Shown piece after piece: positions 58,947 to 64,000 of a stretch of DNA of 64,000 nucleotides. Each line of letters starts with the position of its first letter. Within the stretch, counting starts at the first letter, position 1. The DNA comes from JASHPR01 sp963842355 (GTDB taxonomy: Bacteria; Actinomycetota; Actinomycetes; Streptosporangiales; Streptosporangiaceae). Below the pieces are notes generated by a model, which searched no databases, had not been told where the DNA came from, and saw only the letters and a list, made by a program, of their open reading frames with translations. The stretch spans positions 248,001 through 312,000 of the forward strand of contig CAWJGC010000011.1 of assembly GCA_963842355.1 (NCBI GenBank), in the 5' to 3' direction. The position numbers were made by a program, and so were the translations under genes.

Positions 58947-59366
58947 TAATCCCGCCCTCCGCGGGACGCCTGGGTGGCCGAGATCAGGACCTGAGCCTCG
59001 CGCCGAAGCCGTCCTGCCCGGTCCGCCCGCCCCGCGCGATCGTAGTCGACCGCGGCGGCCCGGCGCTCGGTGATCTCCGCCCGGAGGATCGCCCCGGCCT
59101 CGGCCTCGCTGAGGGGGCGGCGTTCCGCTTCCCCGGCACCCAGACCCGCCGTCGCACCCGCGATGTGAGCGCTTCCGGCGCGGCCGGCGCGGCCGCGCGG
59201 CCGGCCTGGGCGCGGGAACGGCCTCGGCGTTGCCGATCGCGCCCAGCGCTGAGCGCAAGGCCGAGACGGCCACCACGTCCCGCGCTCGCAGCGCGGTGCG
59301 CAACTCTCGCCGCAGCAAGGCCCGGACGTCGCCTCCGGGATGATCGTCGCGGTCGCGCGAACTCAT
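58946..59366 (-). pseudogene. GatB/YqeY-domain protein, frame-disrupted near 59195
   Basis: ATG 59366. First part: RALLRRELRTALRARDVVAV, SALRSALGAIGNAEAVPA. After a GC-only tract around 59180-59215 the domain resumes one frame over: HIAGATAGLGAGEAERRPLS, EAEAGAILRAEITERRAAAV, RLRREAQVLISATQASRGGR, ending at TAG 58948-58946. YqeY-like proteins share the tRNA-binding helical domain of GatB; coupling to a B3/B4 gene fits a tRNA-related pair. A single indel restores about 140 aa. Confidence 0.8.
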
Positions 59367-59500
59367 GCCCGCCACCCTACGGTCATCGCGGTGACACTTA
59401 CCGTCACAGCCCGGGGTTTGGTGATCTAGGACCCCAACCCATCTATCGGGCTCGTCGCGGAATAACCCGCTGCTTTGCCTCCCGGCGGTCAGCCTCGTGC

Positions 59501-60697
59501 TACAGGGATTGAATTGTCAGGATTCTCACAGTTGGCGCCTGCCCGGCGTGTCGTGGTGACGGCGGCTGCCAGTGGGGCTACTGCGGTGTTATGAGGTATC
59601 CAGATGGTGGTGGCTTGTCCGCCGCTGGGCGGGCAAGGCGTGAGGACGTACGGTTGCAGGCCGCGGAATGGTTCGCGGAGGGGGTTACGCCGCCGGAGGT
59701 GGCGCGGCGGCTGCGGGTCTCATCGAATTCGGCGTATGCGTGGCGGCGGCGCTGGCGTGCTGGCGGCGAAGCCGCCTTGGCGTCCATGGGCCCGGGCGGG
59801 GCGGTGTGCCGGCTGGGCGGGGCGCAGCTGGCCCGGCTGCGGGCCGCGCTGGACGGCGGCCCGGCCGCCTGGGGGTGGGGTGAGGACCAGCGGTGGACGC
59901 TGGCCCGGGTCACGGCGCTGATCGGGCGGCTGTTCCATGTCCGCTACACGCTGCGGGGCACCTCGTACCTGCTGCACCGGATCGGGTACACCCCGCAGGT
60001 CCCGGTGCACCGGGCTGCGGAGCGTGATGAGGCGAAGATCGCCGCGTGGCGGGCCGGGACGTGGGCGAAGGTTCGAGGCTAGCGGCGGCGGCCGGGGCGT
60101 GGATCGTCTTCGAGGACGAGGCCGGGCAGAACCTGCGCCCGCCGAAGGCCCGGACCTGGGCTCGCCGCGGCCACACCCCCGTGGTCACGGTCTGCGGCAA
60201 GGGCTCGGGGCGGGTGTCGGTGGCCGGGCTGGTGTGCCTCAAGCCCGGCAGCCGGGGTCACCTGTTCTACCGGGTCCGTGTCCACCGCGGGCGCAAGGGC
60301 GAGCGCCGCTCGATGTCCGAAGCCGATTACGCTGGCCTGATCGCCGCCGCGCACAAGGAGCTGCATGCCCCGGTCATCTTGATCTGGGATAACTTGAACA
60401 CCCACATCAGCGCCGCGATGGGGAGGTTCGTCAGCGCTCACCCGGACTGGCTGACCGAGGTCCGGCTGCCTGCCTACGCTCCGGACCTCAACCCGGCCGA
60501 GGGCGTCTGGGCGAACATGAAGAATGGCCTGGGCAACCTCGCCGTCCGCGACGTGGACCAGCTCGCCGCCGTCGTCAAGAACCGGCTCAAGCGGGTCCAG
60601 TACCGGCCCGCCCTCATCGACGGATTCCTGGCCCAGACCGGACTGAGCCTCGAACCCCAACCGCCGTAGGACCCAAATGCTGGCCCTTCAACCTCTA
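59501..60697 (+). mobile_element. IS630-family insertion sequence
   Basis: About 1.2 kb with imperfect terminal inverted repeats: left tacagggattgaattgtcag (59501 on) against the reverse complement of the right end, tatagaggttgaagggccag (reading in from 60699). By eye about 17 of the first 24 positions agree. TA dinucleotides lie at both ends (59501-59502 and 60696-60697/60698-60699), as expected for IS630 elements that duplicate TA. One transposase gene, split into two frames, fills the interior. Confidence 0.75.
59591..60669 (+). pseudogene. IS630-family transposase, two frames joined near 60080
   Basis: ATG 59591. N-terminal helix-turn-helix (EWFAEGVTPPEVARRLRVSS; NSAYAWRRRWRAGGEAAL), winged-helix Tc1/mariner-like part (QRWTLARVTALIGRLFHVRY; GTSYLLHRIGYTPQVPVHRA) to KIAAWRAGTWAKVRG stop at 60080-60082. 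The DDE domain continues in the -1 frame: AAGAWIVFEDEAGQNLRPPK (first Asp), HAPVILIWDNLNTHISAAM (second Asp) and LPAYAPDLNPAEGVWANMKN (Glu). Either the enzyme depends on -1 frameshifting, as in some IS families, or the copy carries a 1-nt indel. Confidence 0.82.
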
Positions 60698-60842
60698 TAA
60701 GCGGCTGCGAATCGGGGCGCGGCGGAGCCCGCCCGGCGGCCCGGCCGGCGCGGTGCCCATGATCCATGCCGTGATTTCCGGCATTTCTTGCGTTTTGGGT
60801 CCGGCCGGTTCCGTAGCCGACTCCCGTTCCCGGCGAACCCGG

Positions 60843-60892
60843 CGATGAATGTGCGTCTGCTGTACACGGGTGTACACCAAAGCCGCATTCAC
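60843..60892. repeat. Dispersed palindrome P2, related to P1 at 36418
   Basis: gatgaatgtgcg ... tgtacacgggtgtaca ... gccgcattca. It shares the outer gatgaatg/cattca and the central tgtacacggg with P1 but has mismatched mid-arms. Both copies follow an aaccc/aagtcggcg-like lead-in (cggcgatgaatg). Confidence 0.65.
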
Positions 60893-60900
60893 GGGCCGGG

Positions 60901-61010
60901 ATGCCGGGGCGGCGGCCGGGGGATGCCGGGGATGCCGGGGCGGCGGCCGGGAAGCCGGGGCGGCGGCCGGGAAGCCGGGGCGGCGGCCGGGAAGCCGGGG
61001 CGGCGGGCCT
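60901..61010 (+). repeat. 20-bp GC-rich tandem repeat (VNTR-like)
   Basis: gaagccggggcggcggccgg is repeated at 60951-60970, 60971-60990 and, with a changed end, 60991-61010; diverged units with gatgccgggg run from about 60900. Confidence 0.85.
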
Positions 61011-61205
61011 GCAGCCGGGACGAAGACTGCGAAACGGGGGCAAATGGCTGGACGGTGGCGGGCTGTCCGGCCTGGCGCCAGCCCCCGGCCAGCCGCGTCG
61101 CCCGCTGACCGGCGCCTGGGTCAGGGAACCGGGCGCCGGATCCATGACCAAGCCAGCGCGCTGATCATCTGCGCGCCCATGTCACGCATTTCAGCCCTAG
61201 ATCAC

Positions 61206-61416
61206 GAACTCGGGCTCTGGCGCGGAGGGATTTGGTGATCGGGCCATGCGATAGCGGCGCATGCGCGGCCGGTCTCAATGATCGTGGAGACTTACGTGCG
61301 CTATCTGCACACAAGTCTCCAAGATCATGAAGCGGACGTCGCCCCCGTCACGGAATCGGCGCCAGAGCCCGAACTCGGGCTCCGCAACCATGATCAAATC
61401 GGCGTGTTGATCATGG
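61206..61416. repeat. Inverted-repeat cluster
   Basis: Three nested structures: tcgggctctggcgc (61210-61223) with its complement at 61359-61372; a 16-bp arm pair 61278-61293 / 61313-61328 (one mismatch, atgatcgtggagactt type); and ccatgatcaa (61388-61397) / ttgatcatgg (61407-61416), perfect. The arms could be binding sites, attachment-like sequences or relics of mobile DNA. Confidence 0.7.
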
Positions 61417-61484
61417 GCACGCACTACGGGTCGGGCACGCTGATCGTCGAACGCACCACTGCCGGGGACGGCGGACCTGGGCGG

Positions 61485-62246
61485 TCAGCCGCCACGCAGC
61501 CTGGCGACCAGTGCGTCGGACTGCTCGACGGTGAACCCCGCGGCGAGGTTGGGCATGGGCTCCACGCGGTGGCCGTCGGCCAGGAACACGACGTGATCGG
61601 TCAGGCAGGCGCGCAGGTCCGGATGCCGCTCGGCGATCGCGATCTGATCGCGCAGCATCGCGTCCGACCGGGCGGCCATGGCCGGCAGCACCCGCTCGTT
61701 GACCGTACGCTGCACCCGGCGGCTGATCGCCCGGCCGACGAACTTCGCGGCCGCGTTCAGCGCGATCCCGGCCAGGTCGTCCTCGAGCGACCCGCTGTCA
61801 CCGACGGCGTCGCGGACACCACCGGACCAGCGTCCGCGCCGGCCGCCGGGCGGCCCTGGCTGCGGCTGCTGCGCCCACCCCGGCTGCGGCTGTCCCGCAT
61901 ACCCAGGCTGTGGTGGCGGCCCGCCCGGCTGCGCGGCCCCCGGCTGCGGCGGCCCGCCGAACCCGCCCGGCTGCGCCGCCCCCGGCTGCGGCGGCCCGCC
62001 GAACCCGCCCGGCTGCGCCGCCCCCGGCTGCGGCGGCCCGCCGAACCCGCCCGGCTGCGGCGCCCCCGGCTGCGGCGGCGCGGCGTAACCCGGTGGTGGC
62101 GGCTGCGCCCCGGGCGGCGTCGGGGGGAAGCCCCCCGGCAGCCCGGCCAGCCGGCTCCGGGCCATCGCGGCCAGTTCTTCGATCGAGTGCACGGCCGCGG
62201 CGCTGCCGCACTGCGGGCACACCGCTCCTGCCTGCGGATTAGTCAC
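61485..62246 (-). CDS. Zinc-ribbon, Pro/Gly-rich repeat, helical C-terminal protein (unknown function)
   Basis: 253 aa from GTG 62246. Residues 10-15 are VCPQCG, one half of a zinc ribbon. Residues about 40-135 are a Pro/Gly/Gln-rich tract with repeated QPGGFGGPPQPGAA units. The C-terminal 110 residues are helical (DDLAGIALNAAAKFVGRAIS; RRVQRTVNERVLPAMAAR; DQIAIAERHPDLRACLTDHV). Such Pro-rich linkers in actinomycetes usually join a soluble sensor to a membrane-proximal part, but no membrane segment is visible here. I do not recognise the family. Confidence 0.75.
   Translation of the reverse strand: MTNPQAGAVCPQCGSAAAVHSIEELAAMARSRLAGLPGGFPPTPPGAQPPPPGYAAPPQPGAPQPGGFGGPPQPGAAQPGGFGGPPQPGAAQPGGFGGPPQPGAAQPGGPPPQPGYAGQPQPGWAQQPQPGPPGGRRGRWSGGVRDAVGDSGSLEDDLAGIALNAAAKFVGRAISRRVQRTVNERVLPAMAARSDAMLRDQIAIAERHPDLRACLTDHVVFLADGHRVEPMPNLAAGFTVEQSDALVARLRGG
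61942..62067 (-). repeat. 42-bp in-frame tandem repeat, three units
   Basis: Units begin at 61942, 61984 and 62026 (ggctgcggcggcccgccgaa on the plus strand), with a partial fourth at 62068. Exact 42-bp spacing encodes a 14-residue Pro/Gly/Gln unit in the gene at 61485. Confidence 0.88.
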
Positions 62247-62377
62247 CGCCCTATTGTGCGCTCCCGGCTGGCCCGCTGGGAAGATGCGGCGGGGTCCGAG
62301 CGGCCGCCCAGGCGCGTGTTCCGGCCATCGCGCGACCTCCGGCAAACCCGGGCGACGGGCGTTCCCGGCGGAACGGG

Positions 62378-62764
62378 TCACCGCTTGAGGAACTGGGACG
62401 CGAGGCTCGGCGGCGCGCAGGCCAGCCAGCCGTCGGTCATCGCCTCCCGCAGGACCTTCCCGGACACTTTCCGCAGCTGGATGAGAACGGCGGAGTACCC
62501 GTCGAAATGCGGAATCGTGAAGAAGGCCCGGGGCTGCGCCGCGAGCACGGCCTCCTTCTCGCCGAGATCCTCGACGCGGACCGCGAGAATGGGCCCGTCG
62601 GGCGGGGCTTCGTCGCCGAACCGCTTCAGGTCGGCCTTGCCGAACGGCCGTTCCCAGGCGAAAGCCTTGCCCGCGACGTACCACGTGCGGTTGCCGTGTC
62701 GCTCGGCCTCGGTGACCTCGGGCAACTCCGAGGCCATCCGGGCTACGTCGTCGAAGGTCGCCAC
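62378..62764 (-). CDS. MmcQ/YjbR family protein
   Basis: 128 aa from GTG 62764. FDDVARMASELPEVTEAERH, GNRTWYVAGKAFAWERPF, PILAVRVEDLGEKEAVLAAQ, AFFTIPHFDGYSAVLIQLRK and EAMTDGWLACAPPSLASQF match the YjbR CyaY-like fold family, including its WLACAP-type end. These small cytosolic proteins are often annotated as DNA-binding but have no firm function. Confidence 0.87.
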   Translation of the reverse strand: MATFDDVARMASELPEVTEAERHGNRTWYVAGKAFAWERPFGKADLKRFGDEAPPDGPILAVRVEDLGEKEAVLAAQPRAFFTIPHFDGYSAVLIQLRKVSGKVLREAMTDGWLACAPPSLASQFLKR

Positions 62765-62915
62765 CCCTCGTACCGTACCGCTCGGGGACAAGACGGCGGC
62801 CAGCGTGTCAGCATCCGGGGCACGGCAGCGGAGGTCATCGAGGCACCGGGCCCCGATTGCCACGTGACCAGGGCGGCGGGACCAGGCTGACCGCCGGTCC
62901 GGTCTGGCCGGGAGC

Positions 62916-63674
62916 TCAGGTGCGGCAGGCCGCCGTCCAGGCCACGGCGCTGATCTCGCCCGGACCCGGGCCCAGCAGGCGCCGGCAGTGGTCGCGCAGC
63001 AGATCACGGCGCTCCGGGGTCAGCGAAGCGACGTAGGCTCCGGCCGGGCCGACGCCGAGCGTGAACGGCTCCCACCACTGGTCGAACGTCGCGTACCCGG
63101 CGCGGACGGCCAGGGTGCCGGACTGCGCCGCCGGGAGCCCGGCCCGCGCGAAGAGCCGGTCCAGGTCACCTGCGCGGACCCCGGCCAGGCCCGACTCGTC
63201 GTCGGCCGCCGGGTCCAGCTCGCGCGCCGCCCGCCAGAACGCCGCCAGCGGGCCACGGCCGCCGCCGTGATCCCACACGCACGCGGCGACCACCCCGCCG
63301 GGCCGGGTCACCCGGCCCATCTCGCGCAGGCCCGCAACCGGGTCGGCCATGAAATGAACGACGAGCTGGGCCAGGGTGACGTCGAACACGTCGCCGGGGA
63401 ACGGCAGCTGCTCGGCCGCCGCCCGCCGGACATCCACTGCCGGCAGCCGCTGCGCCACCGCCGCGGCGAACGACGCCGACGGCTCCACCGCGCAGACCGC
63501 GCCCGCGCCCAGCCGGCGGACCAGCTCGGCCGTCAGCGCCCCGGGGCCGCACCCGACGTCCAGCGCCCGCTGCCCGCGGCGGACCTCAGCCAGGTCGGCG
63601 AACCGCGCCGCCAGCGGCTCGGAGAACCGGCCCATGAAACGCAGGTAGTCGTCCGCGCTGACGTCGAAGCTCAC
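62916..63674 (-). CDS. Class I SAM-dependent methyltransferase (UbiE/methyltransferase_11 type)
   Basis: 252 aa from GTG 63674, overlapping the oxygenase stop (GTGA). DDYLRFMGRFSEPLAARFAD, SAM motif I ALDVGCGPGALTAELVRRLG, AVEPSASFAAAVAQRLP, EQLPFPGDVFDVTLAQLVVH, MGRVTRPGGVVAACVWDHGG and a C-terminal LTPERRDLLRDHCRRLLGPG region. Small-molecule methyltransferase; the acceptor is unknown. Coupling to a Rieske-type oxygenase suggests joint tailoring or catabolism. Confidence 0.88.
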   Translation of the reverse strand: MSFDVSADDYLRFMGRFSEPLAARFADLAEVRRGQRALDVGCGPGALTAELVRRLGAGAVCAVEPSASFAAAVAQRLPAVDVRRAAAEQLPFPGDVFDVTLAQLVVHFMADPVAGLREMGRVTRPGGVVAACVWDHGGGRGPLAAFWRAARELDPAADDESGLAGVRAGDLDRLFARAGLPAAQSGTLAVRAGYATFDQWWEPFTLGVGPAGAYVASLTPERRDLLRDHCRRLLGPGPGEISAVAWTAACRT

Positions 63675-64000
63675 GCACGCGAACCTACCGCGCCGGCGGC
63701 GAGGCCGTTCTCGCGCATCGCCTTGCGGTAGGTCACCGCCACCGCGTCGAACTTGAGGTGAAGCTCGGCGGCGAGGTCGAACGGGACCCGCTCGGGCCGC
63801 TGCGACTCGACCACCACCTGGTCCTGGCCGAATATGGTGTCCTCGAACTCCTGCAGGACGCGGTCGCTCTGGTCGAGGTGGTAGTTCCGCCCGATGACCA
63901 CGTACCCGGTGCACCGGTCCGCGGAGACGGGCTGGGAAGCGAAGAAGTACACCATCCCGCGCTGGCCGCCCCAGCCGAGCCGCAGCACGATCGTGTAGGG
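63671..64000 (-). CDS. Rieske-type ring-hydroxylating oxygenase alpha subunit (partial, C-terminal end)
   Basis: The gene enters from the right edge on the minus strand and ends at TGA 63673-63671; about 108 codons are visible. MVYFFASQPVSADRCTGYVV, IGRNYHLDQS, FEDTIFGQDQVVVESQRPER and VPFDLAAELHLKFDAVAVTY, then RKAM, are the C-terminal end of the SRPBCC catalytic domain of vanillate-demethylase/phthalate-dioxygenase-like Rieske oxygenases. The Rieske Cys/His motif and iron ligands lie outside the window, so identity rests on this C-terminal pattern. Confidence 0.75.
   Translation of the reverse strand, partial: PYTIVLRLGWGGQRGMVYFFASQPVSADRCTGYVVIGRNYHLDQSDRVLQEFEDTIFGQDQVVVESQRPERVPFDLAAELHLKFDAVAVTYRKAMRENGLAAGAVGSRA

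Larger units (their letters stand above)
60670..61484. other. 815-bp repeat- and palindrome-rich non-coding stretch
   Basis: No gene is supported. It contains the right IS end, a dispersed palindrome (60843-60892), a GC-rich tandem array (60901-61010) and a cluster of inverted repeats at 61206-61416 rich in GATC. Short open frames here are Arg/Gly-rich artefacts of the repeats. Confidence 0.6.

Noticed and set aside
58251..59375. Single 374-codon YqeY-B3/B4 fusion
   Set aside because: The middle is Arg/Gly-rich out-of-frame sequence; the adjacent frame holds the missing YqeY part with its own stop (58948-58946) overlapping the B3/B4 start.
60901..61010. CRISPR-like repeats near the IS element
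   Set aside because: No unique spacers and no cas genes; GC-rich VNTR.

Overview
The window is GC-rich throughout, with strong G/C third-position bias, many GTG/TTG starts and many 1-8 nt start/stop overlaps. Gene content points to an actinomycete: YtrA-type GntR plus ABC cassette, FxsC/FxsT-type proteins, MurT-GatD, DUF4232 and DUF3291 proteins, and a truncated hemoglobin. I cannot name the species. No rRNA, tRNA or CRISPR array was seen.

Layout. 1-13.6 kb: truncated hemoglobin (cut by the left edge), DUF3291 protein, SufR/ArsR-like regulator, DinB-like protein, an FtsX-type exporter pair, a quinone-oxidoreductase-like MDR enzyme, a small membrane protein, a PP2C-like phosphatase, a GntR(YtrA)-ABC-permease operon behind a 42-bp near-palindrome, an orphan HExxH protein and a MoCo-sulfurase-like PLP enzyme. 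14.0-25.5 kb: a six-gene collinear locus that looks like an NTP-dependent conflict/signalling system: EAD1-trypsin, EAD1-(iSTAND-like)-MoxR ATPase, vWA protein, helical-TIR protein, FxsC-type TIR protein, and a ParA/TIR-like/NB-ARC/TPR protein. 25.5-35.5 kb: a complete branched-chain amino-acid-type ABC importer (livKHMGF order) next to amino-acid enzymes (class V PLP enzyme, threonine-dehydratase-like, ornithine-cyclodeaminase-like, aldo/keto reductase). 35.8-42.8 kb: SAP-domain protein, second dehydratase-like enzyme, MiaA-like prenyltransferase, ATP-dependent DNA ligase, membrane-anchored propeller-like protein, DUF4232 protein. 42.9-54.6 kb: a GntR-controlled catabolic operon in which a urocanase-family protein is followed by a HyuA / small Cys-rich subunit / HyuA / HyuB set in the arrangement of acetone- or acetophenone-carboxylase complexes, then an unknown protein, a 3-hydroxyacyl-CoA-dehydrogenase-like protein and an isochorismatase-family hydrolase. 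54.6-64 kb: methyltransferase-MurT-GatD operon, B3/B4 protein, YqeY-like protein, an IS630-family element, a repeat-rich non-coding stretch, a proline-rich zinc-ribbon protein, YjbR-like protein, SAM methyltransferase and the end of a Rieske-type oxygenase.

Two window-wide patterns matter. First, at least eight conserved genes are each broken by one or two apparent 1-nt frame changes in GC-rich tracts while their domains continue intact in the next frame (near 20697, 34637, 42330, 43195, 46890, 53190 and 53468, 59195, 60080). This argues for indel errors in the sequence or, less likely, recent decay. Second, a dispersed leader module (head reading S-E-P-K-G-R-G when translated, tail carrying the Shine-Dalgarno sequence) sits directly in front of several operon-internal start codons, and in one case is translated as the C-terminal tail of the upstream gene.
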